Source of the DNA: Micromonospora sp. CPCC 205371
Lineage (GTDB): Bacteria; Actinomycetota; Actinomycetes; Mycobacteriales; Micromonosporaceae
Length of the DNA: 64,000 nt
NCBI RefSeq assembly: GCF_026130045.1
Contig: NZ_JAIBNX010000002.1
Location: forward strand, 150,213-214,212
Reading direction: 5' to 3'
Part shown: piece after piece, positions 34,270-42,986 of the stretch
How the letters are laid out: each line of letters begins with the position of its first letter
How positions within the stretch are numbered: the stretch's first letter is position 1
Made by a program: the position numbers and the translations under genes
Notes under the pieces: model-generated
The model's database searches: none
Told to the model about the DNA's origin: nothing
Seen by the model: the letters and a program-made list of their open reading frames with translations, nothing else

Positions 34270-35748
34270 TTGTCGACGACTGCCAGCGCGACTTCGGAGG
34301 TTGACGGCGCCGGGTCGCCTGGCGGCGCGCCGGCGAGTGACCGGCGCGCCCGCCGGTCGATCGCGCCGCTGGTGTTGCGCTTGCATTTCTACGCCGGGGT
34401 ACTGGTGGCGCCGTTCCTGGTGGTGGCCGCGGTCACCGGGCTGCTGTTCGTATTCACGCCGCAGCTTGACCGGATCGTGTACGCCGATCAGCTGCGGGTG
34501 GATCGGGTGGCCGGGCAGGCCCGACCGTTGGCTGAACAGGTGACCGCGGCCCGGGCGGCGCACCCGAGCGGTGAGCTGGCCACCGTGATCCCTCCGGTGG
34601 AGGCCACCGACACGACGAAGGTGGTGTTCTCGCTGCCGGAGTTGGGCGAGAAGCAGCACACCGTCTATGTCGACCCGTACACCAACGAGGTGACCGGCAC
34701 GCTGACCACCTGGTACGGGGAGACGCCGCTGATGACGTGGCTGGATGACCTGCACCGCAACCTGCACCTGGGTGATGTTGGCCGGCACTACTCGGAGCTG
34801 GCCGCGTCCTGGCTCTGGGTGGTCGTGCTCGGCGGTCTGGTGCTGTGGGTACGCCGGCAGTGGTCCGGCAAGCGACGGCTGCGCCGTTTGGCGCTGCCGG
34901 ACCTGGCCGCCGGCAAAGGTGTGCGCCGCACCCGTAGCTGGCACGCAGCGACCGGGGTGTGGCTGGCCGTCGGGCTGCTGGCTCTGTCGGCGACCGGCCT
35001 GACCTGGTCGCGGTTCGCCGGCGCCAAGTTCGACCTGCTGCAGAACGGGTTCAACGCGCACAGCCCGACGCTGGCCACCGCTCTGCCCGGCGGCCCGGCC
35101 GGCCGTGTTGAGACGGGTGGCGGACACCACGAGGCGCCGGTCGGTACGGCAGGGCAGATCAACGCGTCCGATGTGGACACGGTCGTGGTCGCCGCACGGC
35201 AGGCCGGGCTCACCGGCGTGGTCGAGGTCACTCCGCCCAGCGAGCCAGGCACGGGGTGGGTGGTCGCGCAGGAGGATGGGACCTGGCCGGTCGGATTCGA
35301 CCGCGGCGTCGTCGACCCGACCACGGGCACGGTCGTGGCCCGCAGCGACTTCGCGGACTGGCCCGTGCTCGCCCAACTGTCCAAATTGGGCGTCCGGTTC
35401 CACATGGGGTACCTGTTCGGCATCGTCAACCAGATCCTGCTCGCGGCACTGGCGATCGGGCTGCTGTGCGTGATCGTGTGGGGGTACCGGATGTGGTGGC
35501 AGCGCCGCCCCACCCGCGCCGACCGCCGGGCGCCGCTCGGCGCACCGCCGGGCCGGGGCGCATGGCGGCAGGTGCACACCGCTGTGCTCGTCGTGGGGAT
35601 CGCCGTCGTGGCGTTCATGGGCTGGGCCATGCCGCTGCTCGGCGTCACCCTCGCCGGGTTCCTTGTCCTTGACCTGATCATCGGGACCGTCAAGCGACGG
35701 CGGGTCAAGACAGCTACGCCAACCTCGCCCGCGCCCGCCGGCACGTGA
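34270..35748 (+). CDS. PepSY-associated membrane protein (PiuB-like)
   Basis: A 492-residue membrane protein with four PepSY_TM helices: the first at LHFYAGVLVAPFLVVAAVTG, then near ASWLWVVVLGGLVLWV, WHAATGVWLAVGLLAL and two closing helices before VKRRR. Extracytoplasmic PepSY-type segments lie between (QVTAARAAHPSGELATVI; ASDVDTVVVAARQAG). Conserved HR..HLG (LHRNLHLGDVG) and HMGYLFG histidines may carry heme or metal. TTG at 34270 is chosen because GGAGG lies 6 nt upstream; the frame is open further back. Such proteins are often linked to iron or siderophore reduction. Confidence 0.82.
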   Translation: MSTTASATSEVDGAGSPGGAPASDRRARRSIAPLVLRLHFYAGVLVAPFLVVAAVTGLLFVFTPQLDRIVYADQLRVDRVAGQARPLAEQVTAARAAHPSGELATVIPPVEATDTTKVVFSLPELGEKQHTVYVDPYTNEVTGTLTTWYGETPLMTWLDDLHRNLHLGDVGRHYSELAASWLWVVVLGGLVLWVRRQWSGKRRLRRLALPDLAAGKGVRRTRSWHAATGVWLAVGLLALSATGLTWSRFAGAKFDLLQNGFNAHSPTLATALPGGPAGRVETGGGHHEAPVGTAGQINASDVDTVVVAARQAGLTGVVEVTPPSEPGTGWVVAQEDGTWPVGFDRGVVDPTTGTVVARSDFADWPVLAQLSKLGVRFHMGYLFGIVNQILLAALAIGLLCVIVWGYRMWWQRRPTRADRRAPLGAPPGRGAWRQVHTAVLVVGIAVVAFMGWAMPLLGVTLAGFLVLDLIIGTVKRRRVKTATPTSPAPAGT

Positions 35749-35867
35749 CCAAACCCGGCGATAGCGGACGCAACGCGATCTGCGCCGGCCTCCTCGTCAA
35801 GCACGTCCCGCGCCCGCGCGGTACCGGCCCGCCAGTGGGAGGGCTCCGGTCCGAGTCGGAGCCCGGT

Positions 35868-36110
35868 TCAACTCGGATCGTCGTCGAGCTTGCGCCGTGC
35901 TCGGGCCCTGCGCCATGTCTGGAGAAGTAAGACGGCGCCGGCAATCACGAGGACGTTGATTAGCGCGTTGGTGTGGATCGGTTTGCTTGGCGCCCGGGGC
36001 ACCAGGTTGTCGAAGGAGAGGTTCTCGACCAGAAAGGTCCAGGCACCGAGTGCCAAGAGGAGCACGCCGCCGAGGGCTTGCATGCTGATCGGTCGACGGC
36101 GTGGCGTCAT
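35868..36110 (-). CDS. Small two-helix membrane protein of unknown function
   Basis: An 80-residue protein starting MTPRRRPISMQALG. Hydrophobic segments lie at about 10-28 and 44-63, separated by FDNLVPRAPSKPIHTN, and the tail is basic (RRARARRKL). A 12-residue extension to 36146 is in frame. No family is recognised and no good Shine-Dalgarno is present, but the membrane-protein pattern and biased codon use support coding. Confidence 0.5.
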   Translation of the reverse strand: MTPRRRPISMQALGGVLLLALGAWTFLVENLSFDNLVPRAPSKPIHTNALINVLVIAGAVLLLQTWRRARARRKLDDDPS

Positions 36111-36209
36111 ATCGAGGATCGAAACAGCCGGCGAGTGGCCAGGCAATCCGTCGAACGGATCAGCCAGCGGTTGCTGCCGGGTCGCGGGGTCCGTAACGCG
36201 GGGCTAGCG

Positions 36210-36890
36210 TCACGGGGCGGCGTAGGAGTGTTCGGCGCCGTCTCGTTTGGTGTAGATGTCCCAGTAGTGCCCGGCGATGGCGTCGGCCTGGGTTTCCGGG
36301 CCGCCGGTGCCGATCCAGACGAACAGCGGCACGTGTGCGGCGTACACGCCGGTGCCGGTGGTGGCCTGGTGGAGCTTGAGCACCCAGGCGCGCAGAGCGG
36401 CGCTGCCGATGGCGACGGTGGCGAACTCGGGCGGCGCGGCGAGGGGGTCCACCGAGGAGCCGCCGGTCGTGTAGAGCAGGGTGCCGGAGCCACGTTCGAT
36501 CATGCCGGGAAGCACCTGCTGTGCCGCGGTGATGCCGCCGTAGAGGTAGTAGTCCAGTTGGGGTTGGAGGCTGTCCGCCGTCGCTTCCAGCGGGCCGGCC
36601 ATGGTGATACCGGGCACCGGGTTGTGCGGGGCGGGCGAGTACTCCAATACGTCGATGTCGCCGAAGCGGTCCTTGATGCGATCGAACGCGGCGGCCAGGG
36701 ACGACCGGTCCATGACGTCGGCGGCGAACCCGGCGGCGTCGATGCCCGCACCGGCCAGGTCCGCTGCCAGGCGATCAAGTTTCTCCTGGTTCCGCGACAC
36801 GAGCGCCACTGAGAAACCGTTGCGGCCGAACACTTTGCCGATGGACAGGCCCAGCCCAGGGCCGGCACCGACGATGGCGATCGTGGGCAT
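36210..36890 (-). CDS. SDR-like protein lacking the catalytic YxxxK motif
   Basis: A 226-residue Rossmann protein with cofactor motif GAGPGLG (8-14) and VSRNQEKLDRL, characteristic of NADPH-type SDRs. The active-site region that should hold Ser-Tyr-xxx-Lys reads TTGGSSVDPLAAPPEFATVA with no Tyr-xxx-Lys, so classical reductase chemistry is unlikely. The C-terminal part HVPLFVWIGTGGPETQADAI is family-typical. It is the last gene of a five-gene minus-strand redox operon; 39 nt separate it from the luciferase-like gene. Confidence 0.78.
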   Translation of the reverse strand: MPTIAIVGAGPGLGLSIGKVFGRNGFSVALVSRNQEKLDRLAADLAGAGIDAAGFAADVMDRSSLAAAFDRIKDRFGDIDVLEYSPAPHNPVPGITMAGPLEATADSLQPQLDYYLYGGITAAQQVLPGMIERGSGTLLYTTGGSSVDPLAAPPEFATVAIGSAALRAWVLKLHQATTGTGVYAAHVPLFVWIGTGGPETQADAIAGHYWDIYTKRDGAEHSYAAP

Positions 36891-36929
36891 GGCAGAGTCC
36901 TTTCGAGGAATTCAGTGGAGGTCGGACGG

Positions 36930-37973
36930 CTAGGCCGGCTGCGACAGTGTGCTGGTGTTCGCGCGGACGGCTGGTGCGATCTCGGTGGCAAGGCGGTGGA
37001 CCGATTCTTCGACGAGGTGGCGGGGTAGTGCGCCCCAGTCGAACTGGCCGAAGAATCGGTCGATGCCGAGGACCCGGCGGGCGTCGAGGATCTTCTCGAT
37101 GAGTTGCTCGCTGGAGCCGATCATGAGGGCTTGGCCGGGTTGGGTGCTGGCTTCGAACGCGGCGCGGCTGACCTGGAACCCGCGGCCGCGGTTGGTTTCG
37201 GGGCTCAGATAATGGCGGTAGTAGGGGTAGACGTCGCTGGCCGAGCCTGGGCCGGCGCCTGCGTAGAAGTGGGTGGAGATAGCCACACGGAGCTTCTCCG
37301 GGTGGCCGGCGCGTTCCCCGGCCGCGCGGTAGAGGTCGACGGTGCGGCGGGCGTGGTGCAGGGTCCCGCCGATCAAGCCGAGAACCATGGGGAGGCCGAG
37401 GCGCCCGGCGCGTTCGGCGCTACTGGGCGTTCCGCCGACGCCGGCCCAGACCGGTAGCGGCGACTGGATCGCGCGGGGGTTGACTTCGGCGTCGTGCAGC
37501 GGTGGCCGGTACCGGCCGGTCCAGGTGACGCGGTCGCGGTCGCGCAGCTGTAGCAGCAGGTCGAGCTTCTCGGCGAACAACGCGTCGTATTCCTCGACCC
37601 GGAGGCCGAACAGTTCGAACGGTTCGACGAACGCGCTGCGCCCGGCGATGATTTCGGCGCGGCCGTTGCTGACCAGGTCGAGCTGGGCGAAGTCCTGGTA
37701 GACGCGGACCGGGTCGAGGGCGCTGAGCACGGTGACCCCGCTGGTCAGCCTGATGCTGCTGGTACGAGCGGCGATCGCGGCCAGCACGACAGCCGGGGAG
37801 GAGACGGCGTAGTCGAGGTTGTGGTGCTCGCCGAGGGCGAACACATCGAGCCCGAGCTGGTCGGCGAGCACCGCGTAATCGACGGTGTCGGCGATACGCT
37901 GTGCCGCGCTGATCCGTTGCCCGGTGTCCAGGCTGGTCTTCAGGTCGCTGAGCGAGATGATGCCGAGTTCCAT
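36930..37973 (-). CDS. LLM-class flavin-dependent oxidoreductase
   Basis: A 347-residue luciferase-like monooxygenase. The TIM-barrel start LGIISLSD, FALGEHHNLDYAVSSPAVVL, TSGVTVLSALDPVRVYQDFA, GRAEIIAGRSAF and PVWAGVGGTPSSAERAGRLG fit the family (FMN or F420 users). The segment STHFYAGAGPGSASDVYPYY is typical of the group-1 subclass. It lies within an operon of NAD(P)-binding, DoxX and SDR genes, suggesting oxidation or detoxification of a small reactive compound. Confidence 0.9.
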   Translation of the reverse strand: MELGIISLSDLKTSLDTGQRISAAQRIADTVDYAVLADQLGLDVFALGEHHNLDYAVSSPAVVLAAIAARTSSIRLTSGVTVLSALDPVRVYQDFAQLDLVSNGRAEIIAGRSAFVEPFELFGLRVEEYDALFAEKLDLLLQLRDRDRVTWTGRYRPPLHDAEVNPRAIQSPLPVWAGVGGTPSSAERAGRLGLPMVLGLIGGTLHHARRTVDLYRAAGERAGHPEKLRVAISTHFYAGAGPGSASDVYPYYRHYLSPETNRGRGFQVSRAAFEASTQPGQALMIGSSEQLIEKILDARRVLGIDRFFGQFDWGALPRHLVEESVHRLATEIAPAVRANTSTLSQPA

Positions 37974-37986
37974 GGCTGTCTCCGGC

Positions 37987-38625
37987 TTAGTTACTGATGG
38001 CGGGTGCCGCCCGCAGATAGGTGCGGTCGCCGAGCTGGGCGACGAGGAATGCGGCGATATCGGCGCGTGACATGGCCGAGCCGACGGTGTCGACGCCGAG
38101 GAACCCGGCCCGCAGCGTGCCGGCTGCCGGCTTGCCCGTGGGGTTGGTGATCCGGGCGATCGTCCAGTCCAGGTCCGAGTCGGTGACCGCGGCGGTCATG
38201 CCGCGCAGTTCGGCCAGCGCGTTGGGGAACATCGCCTTCGCCAGGACGGGCAGTACCTTGCCTTTCAGGGAGGGCCGGTCCCGGGGATCGGGCACGCTCG
38301 GTGTGGCCAGGCCGATGAAGCGGCGTACGCCGGCCTGGCGCATGGCGGCGACCACCGTGCGGGTGCCATCGGTCACCGGGGTGCCTTTGGCGCCGCGTTT
38401 CAGTGACGGGCCCAGCGCGCTGATCACCGCATCGCTACCGGTCAGCGCCTCGCGGACCGCGTCCGGGTTGGACAGCTGCCCGACTTGGACGGTGAGGTTG
38501 GGGTGCTTAATGGTCAGCTTGCCCGGGTTGCGGACCAGCGCGACGACCTGGTGCTCGGCGGCCAGGAGTTGGTCGACGACGTGCCGGCCGATCTTGCCGG
38601 TGCCGCCGAGCACCGTGACACGCAT
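37987..38625 (-). CDS. NAD(P)H-binding protein (NmrA/atypical SDR type)
   Basis: A 212-residue protein starting MRVTVLGGTGKIGRHVVDQL, the Gly-x-x-Gly-x-x-Gly cofactor motif of atypical SDRs. ALVRNPGKL supplies an NADPH-type basic residue. Further family segments are GSDAVISALGPS, GTRTVVAAMRQAGVRRFIGL and DLDWTIARITNPTG. The ATG at 38625 begins 5 nt after the DoxX stop; longer frames run into that gene. Probably a redox sensor or reductase working with neighbours. Confidence 0.88.
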   Translation of the reverse strand: MRVTVLGGTGKIGRHVVDQLLAAEHQVVALVRNPGKLTIKHPNLTVQVGQLSNPDAVREALTGSDAVISALGPSLKRGAKGTPVTDGTRTVVAAMRQAGVRRFIGLATPSVPDPRDRPSLKGKVLPVLAKAMFPNALAELRGMTAAVTDSDLDWTIARITNPTGKPAAGTLRAGFLGVDTVGSAMSRADIAAFLVAQLGDRTYLRAAPAISN

Positions 38626-38630
38626 GCCGT

Positions 38631-39002
38631 TCACCACCCGTACGGGCCGAACCGGCCCCACGCGACGAGGACGGCGAGGGCGAAAATGACAGCGTTGAAC
38701 GCGACACCGGACGGCTCGCGGCGGCGGATGTGGGTTGCGGCGGCCCCGACCATGACGAGCGCCAGGCCGGTCGCGGCGATCGGGGTCAGTATCGGGGCGA
38801 TGCCGGTGGCTGCGGGCAGGATCAGCCCGAGCCCGCCGAGCAGCTCGACCACGCCGATGAACTTCACCGTGCCGGCAGAGAGGTCCTCGACGTAAGGCAG
38901 CCTGGGCTGGAGTTTCTCCTTGGGCTGCGTGGATTTCATCACGCCGGCCATGACGAACAAGGCGGCCAGGACCGCCTGGACGATCCACAGGAACACGTTC
39001 AT
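38631..39002 (-). CDS. DoxX-family membrane protein
   Basis: A 123-residue protein with four hydrophobic segments (about 3-22, 46-64, 70-88, 100-118). NVFLWIVQAVLAALFVMAGV and VKFIGVVELLGGLGLILPA are typical of the DoxX-like group (DoxX_2). GGAGACCCCTCACC precedes the ATG. It belongs to the same operon as the NAD(P)-binding and LLM genes, as DoxX genes often do in oxidative-stress operons. Confidence 0.9.
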   Translation of the reverse strand: MNVFLWIVQAVLAALFVMAGVMKSTQPKEKLQPRLPYVEDLSAGTVKFIGVVELLGGLGLILPAATGIAPILTPIAATGLALVMVGAAATHIRRREPSGVAFNAVIFALAVLVAWGRFGPYGW

Positions 39003-39047
39003 GGTGAGGGGTCTCCAAGGGGATGGGGCGGAGCGAGGTTCGTGTGA

Positions 39048-39809
39048 TCAGGCGACCGTGATAGCGATCTTGCCGAGGGTGCCGTTGGCGAAGTGGTCGA
39101 ACGCGGCGGGCACCTCGGTCAGGGTGTAGGTGCGGGCGACCGGCACCGTGATGCGACCGGCGGCGACGTCGGCGGCGAGCCGGTCAAGGGTGTCGGTGGT
39201 CGGCTGTGCCAGCACGAAAGTGGCCGCCGGGTGCTGCTCGGCACCGAAGCCGAGAGGGCTGGCCAGCCGACCCTTCTCGGACAACAGGCTGGCGAGGGTG
39301 GCGCCATCACCGGCCAGGTGCAAGACCGCGTCCACACCGTCCGGGCCGAGCGCGCGGACCTGGGCGGGCAGGTCGCCGGTGTAGTCCACCACATCGGTGG
39401 CGCCCAGGCCGCGGACGAACTCCGTCTCCGTACCGGGCCGGGCGGTGGCGATGTCGATGCCGTCGGGCAGGGCGGCGATACCGATCTGGTCGCTGACCGT
39501 GACGTACTCACCGAAGCAGCCGTCGCCGACGAACGGCTTGGTCACCACCCCGAATACCCGCTCCCCTGCCGTGAAGCGGGTGACCCCGTCGCCGATTGCG
39601 GCGACCGTGCCAGCGAAGTCCTTGCCCAGCACCACTGGGTACCGGTGCTCCATCATCCCGGCCACGTGGCCGGCGGCGACGGAGATGTCGAACCCGTTCA
39701 CGGTCGACGCCTGTACCCGCACCAGCACCCCTCCGGGGCCGGGGTGCGGAGTCGGCAGCTCGGTCAGCGCCGGGGCGGCACCCTGCTCGGTCATGACGAT
39801 GGCACGCAT
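39048..39809 (-). pseudogene. Quinone-oxidoreductase-type MDR gene lacking its nucleotide-binding segment
   Basis: A 253-residue product; the family is normally about 300-310 residues. The GroES-like domain is complete (GGVLVRVQASTVNGFDIS, GKDFAGTVAAIG, RFTAGERVFG), but the text then passes from ALPDGIDIATA directly to RPGTETEFVRGLGATDVVDY. The intervening 50-60 residues, which carry the G-x-G-x-x-G cofactor loop, are missing. The join lies near 39438-39450, in frame, so a shortened protein could still be made but should not bind NADPH. First gene of the minus-strand operon, divergent from a TetR gene. Confidence 0.7.
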
Positions 39810-39842
39810 GGGAATCTCCTCGTACTAATCGGAAGCTGGTCT

Positions 39843-39902
39843 CCACTTACTGCGGCGACCGTAGCACATAAGTGGATGGCGCCCTCCAGTTCTGGGTACA
39901 GT
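39843..39902. promoter_or_regulatory. Divergent promoter region with inverted repeat CCACTTA/TAAGTGG
   Basis: Perfect 7-bp arms at 39843-39849 and 39869-39875 are separated by 19 nt (centres 26 bp apart). TACAGT (39897-39902) is a -10 box for the TetR gene; ATG 39910 lies at the predicted transcription start, so that mRNA is probably leaderless. The repeat is a likely TetR operator controlling both directions. Confidence 0.5.
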
Positions 39903-39909
39903 GATCTGC

Positions 39910-40596
39910 ATGACCTCGAAGGCTTCGCCCAGCACCGCCGACGGCGGTGGGCTGCGCGTGGACGCCGAACGCAACCGGCAGCGCATCGTCACCACCGCCC
40001 GGGCGGTCTTCGCCGAAGAGGGTTTGGAGGTGCCGATGGAGGAGATCGCCCGCCGGGCCGGTGTCGGAGTGGGCACCCTCTACCGGCGCTACCCGACGCG
40101 CGGCGATCTCATCGCCGCCGCGTTCGAGCCCAAGATGACCGCGTACGCCGACGCCACCCGGCAAGCCCTCGCCGACCCGGACCCGTGGCACGGGTTTTGT
40201 GGTTACGTGGAACGGGTCTGCGCCATGCAGGCCGGTGACCGTGGGTTCACCACCGTGCTGACCATGACATTCCCCACCGCGAAACAGTTCGAGACCGAAC
40301 GCGCCCAGGCCTTCGCCGACTTCACCACCCTCGTCGAGCGCGCCAAAGCCACCGGGAAACTGCGCGCCGACTTCGTGGCCGAGGACCTGCCGATGTTCCA
40401 GATGGCCAACGCCGGTGTCCTGGCAGCCACCGCCGACGCCGCCCCCGACACCTGGCGCCGTCTCGTCGGCTACCTCATCCAGGCCTGCGCCGCGCAGGCC
40501 GCGCAGCCGCTACCCGAGCCGCCCACCCCCCGGGAGATGTACCGCGCCCTGCTCCGCGCCACTCACCACCAGCGCGACCGCCGCACCACGACGTAA
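39910..40596 (+). CDS. TetR/AcrR-family regulator (divergent from redox operon)
   Basis: A 228-residue regulator. The N-terminal HTH reads RIVTTARAVFAEEGLEVPME, then ARRAGVGVGTLYRRYPTRGDL. The C-terminal helical domain is of the SACE_7040/TetR_C_49 type (TKQFETERAQ-like stretch TAKQFETERAQAFADFTTLV). GTG 39901 is in frame but lies in the -10 box, so ATG 39910 is used. Regulators of this type usually repress the adjacent divergent oxidoreductase gene. Confidence 0.9.
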   Translation: MTSKASPSTADGGGLRVDAERNRQRIVTTARAVFAEEGLEVPMEEIARRAGVGVGTLYRRYPTRGDLIAAAFEPKMTAYADATRQALADPDPWHGFCGYVERVCAMQAGDRGFTTVLTMTFPTAKQFETERAQAFADFTTLVERAKATGKLRADFVAEDLPMFQMANAGVLAATADAAPDTWRRLVGYLIQACAAQAAQPLPEPPTPREMYRALLRATHHQRDRRTTT

Positions 40597-40614
40597 AGCG
40601 AGCGCCATGTGCTC

Positions 40615-41217
40615 TTAGCGTGGCAGGAGAACGTGGACCTGGTCTCTGATCTCGCGGAGTACGTCGTCGACGGTGCTGCTGATGTTGATCGTGGCCGCCA
40701 TGCTGAGGAACATGACCGCGGAGACGATGTGGGCGAGCGTGGCAGCGGCGCCTGGCTCGATGCGCTGGTCCCGCCGCAGCACGTCGGCGATCGCTTCCTC
40801 AGTCTGGACCGTGAGGTTCAGTGCCTCGCGGTGGTGGGGTTCCTCGGGGTCGCCGAACACCATTTCTCGCAGGTAGGTACGGCCGTTGTCGATCTGAACG
40901 CGGTTGCATTCCACGATGGGGCGAACGATCGCCATCACCGCGTCGAGCACGTCGGGGATGGTCTCGGCGGCCGCCTTACCTTTGAGGAGCGCGTCGGCGT
41001 AGGTGGAGTTCTGCACGAGCAGGAGCAGTTCGCCCTTGTTCTTGGCGTAGAGAAACAGGGTGCCGGTGCCGATGTCGGCCTTGTCGGCGATCTGCTGGGT
41101 GGTGACCTCGTCGACGCCGTGTTCAGCGAACAGCTCCCCAGCTGCGGCCGTGATGCGGTCGAGTTTTTCCTGCTTGTTTCGCTCACGCCGGCCGACCGGC
41201 CGTGGTGCGACTGACAT
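40615..41217 (-). CDS. TetR/AcrR-family regulator
   Basis: A 200-residue regulator with HTH at RITAAAGELFAEHGVDEVTT, then QQIADKADIGTGTLFLYAKN. The C-terminal ligand domain is helical and not further classified. It is downstream of, and on the same strand as, the oxidoreductase/hydrolase/EthD-like genes (41292-43982), with a 74-nt gap, and could control them through the palindrome at 44031. It ends 18 nt from the convergent TetR gene. Confidence 0.9.
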   Translation of the reverse strand: MSVAPRPVGRRERNKQEKLDRITAAAGELFAEHGVDEVTTQQIADKADIGTGTLFLYAKNKGELLLLVQNSTYADALLKGKAAAETIPDVLDAVMAIVRPIVECNRVQIDNGRTYLREMVFGDPEEPHHREALNLTVQTEEAIADVLRRDQRIEPGAAATLAHIVSAVMFLSMAATINISSTVDDVLREIRDQVHVLLPR

Positions 41218-41291
41218 AAACGCAACCTTCGAGGTAGAGCCTGACTACACACTCAGATATGCCTTCGCTCATTCTCCACGGCGGCCGGAGC

Positions 41292-42089
41292 TCAACCTCG
41301 CAGATGGTGCTCGGGAAGTTCCTTCCCGTGCTTGACGAAGGTGAGCGTCTCGAACACTTCGTAGGCGTGAACGGCTGAGGCGAACCTGGCAAGCCTGGCG
41401 GACAGGTCCGCGACGGTATCGCTGGCGAACCAGGCCCCAAGTGCGTCGGCGTCGGTGAAGCCGAGGATCAGCGAGGCGTGGAAGCGCTGGTCGGTGGGGT
41501 TGTCGTGCGCGACGTCGGGCGTGTTCCAGAGCCTCTGATTCCAGGGCATGAATACCTGGGTCCGCAGCTCCTTGAGCACGCCGGTGCTTGCGAGGTCGGG
41601 GACGAGTTCCTCGGCGAGGAACTTACGGAAGGCGCCGGTGTTGACGTCATCCCTTCTGCGGAGGTAGATCAGGGCTCGGGCGTGCGCCTGCTCGCCGGGA
41701 CCCGCTACGTCGTACCACCGAGCCGAGTTCGGCGGCCCCGCGTAGAGCAGGGTGCGCCGGAACACGTTCACTTCGTCTTTGTACGCGAGCCTGGTCTGTT
41801 TGCGGCCTCGCAGCGGAGCGAGGACCGACTGGAAGGTGACCTCGGCGACGCCGTCGATCTTGCGATCGACGGGAATCGCCGTCTCGATGCCGCTGGTGGC
41901 GGGCCACAGCCCGGGATTGGTCTCGGCGAGGTGTATCTGCCGGTACTCCTCGAATCCCGGCGTGGCGCTGATGATCTTGGAGTGTGGGCCCTTCCAATGC
42001 TCCATCCCCTGCTGACGGGGCCTGTCGGTGCGTATCCACAGCAGGATCGATGAGGCGAAAGGTTTCCTGGCGCTTCGTGGAGTGGTCAT
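41292..42089 (-). CDS. EthD/NIPSNAP-like dimeric alpha-beta barrel protein
   Basis: A 265-residue protein that appears to contain two ferredoxin-like halves: WKGPHSKIISATPGFEEYRQ in the first and ARALIYLRRRDDVNTGAFRK in the second, each followed by strands rich in aromatic residues. These patterns occur in EthD-type proteins, which act on or protect aromatic and ether substrates. Function is not known. The ATG overlaps the stop of the hydrolase gene by 4 nt. Database names such as strictosidine synthase for relatives are misleading. Confidence 0.65.
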   Translation of the reverse strand: MTTPRSARKPFASSILLWIRTDRPRQQGMEHWKGPHSKIISATPGFEEYRQIHLAETNPGLWPATSGIETAIPVDRKIDGVAEVTFQSVLAPLRGRKQTRLAYKDEVNVFRRTLLYAGPPNSARWYDVAGPGEQAHARALIYLRRRDDVNTGAFRKFLAEELVPDLASTGVLKELRTQVFMPWNQRLWNTPDVAHDNPTDQRFHASLILGFTDADALGAWFASDTVADLSARLARFASAVHAYEVFETLTFVKHGKELPEHHLRG

Positions 42090-42934
42090 CGCGCCAGGAA
42101 CTCCACCGCGACCGGGGCGAAGTCCTCGTGGAACTGGAAGATCCCGCCGTGGCCGGAGTTGGGGTAGATGACCAGTTCGGAGTCCTTGATACGACGGTGC
42201 AGGTCCTCGGAGAGGACCGAGGGCACCATGCGGTCGTTGTCGCCGTTGGCGATCAGGGTGGGCTGGGTGACGGTCGACAGGTCGTCGGGTGTGCTGCGTC
42301 CCCACTTCTTGATGGCATTCAACTGGGTTTGGAACGCCGTTAGCTTGATCTTCGCATCGCGGTCGACGGTGCGTTCCTGCAGGCGGTTCACGAATGCCTT
42401 CGCGGCGTGCTTGCCGGTGGCGTCGCGGTTGAAGAACAGGAACTCCTTCGGATCCGAGCGGGTCAGCGTCGCGCGCAGGATGTCGTAGTAGGTGGTGCGG
42501 GCGACCTTGTCGATGTCCTTGCCGCCCTTGGGTCCGGTGCCGGTGAGGATCAGCTTGCGGACCAGGTCCGGGTGCTTGACCACGAGAGCCTGGGCGATCA
42601 TGCCGCCGAGGGAGAACGAGAAGATGTCGATCTTGTCGAAGCCGAGCGCCTTGATGAAGGTGTATGCGTCGTCGGCCATCGCCTCGATGCTGTCGGGCAC
42701 CTGCCCGCTGGAGGCGCCGACGCCACGGTTGTCGAACGCGATGACGTGGTGGTGCTTCGCGACCGGGTCGATGATGCGAGGGTCCCAGTTGTCCAGGGTC
42801 GCGGCGAGATGGACGAAGAAGACGACCGGAACCCCACCCTTCGGCCCCAACTCGCGGTAGGCGTAGGTGACGCCACCGGCGGTGATGGTGCGGGCCGGTG
42901 CTTGGGCATAGGACGTGATGACTGGTTCGCTCAT
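42086..42934 (-). CDS. Alpha/beta-fold hydrolase
   Basis: A 282-residue hydrolase of the haloperoxidase/esterase type. The oxyanion region HLAATLDNWDPRI lies near 42-54, DNRGVGASSG near 68-77. The nucleophile is Ser108 in SFSLGG, where Ser replaces the first Gly of G-x-S-x-G. Catalytic Asp is probable in NGDNDRMVP and His in PNSGHGGIFQ. It is coupled to the EthD-like gene and follows an NADPH oxidoreductase gene by 52 nt. Confidence 0.9.
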   Translation of the reverse strand: MSEPVITSYAQAPARTITAGGVTYAYRELGPKGGVPVVFFVHLAATLDNWDPRIIDPVAKHHHVIAFDNRGVGASSGQVPDSIEAMADDAYTFIKALGFDKIDIFSFSLGGMIAQALVVKHPDLVRKLILTGTGPKGGKDIDKVARTTYYDILRATLTRSDPKEFLFFNRDATGKHAAKAFVNRLQERTVDRDAKIKLTAFQTQLNAIKKWGRSTPDDLSTVTQPTLIANGDNDRMVPSVLSEDLHRRIKDSELVIYPNSGHGGIFQFHEDFAPVAVEFLAR

Positions 42935-42986
42935 GACGAGCCTCCTTGTACGTGGTTGATGTTATTGCTGGTCGCGAGGTGTGCGT

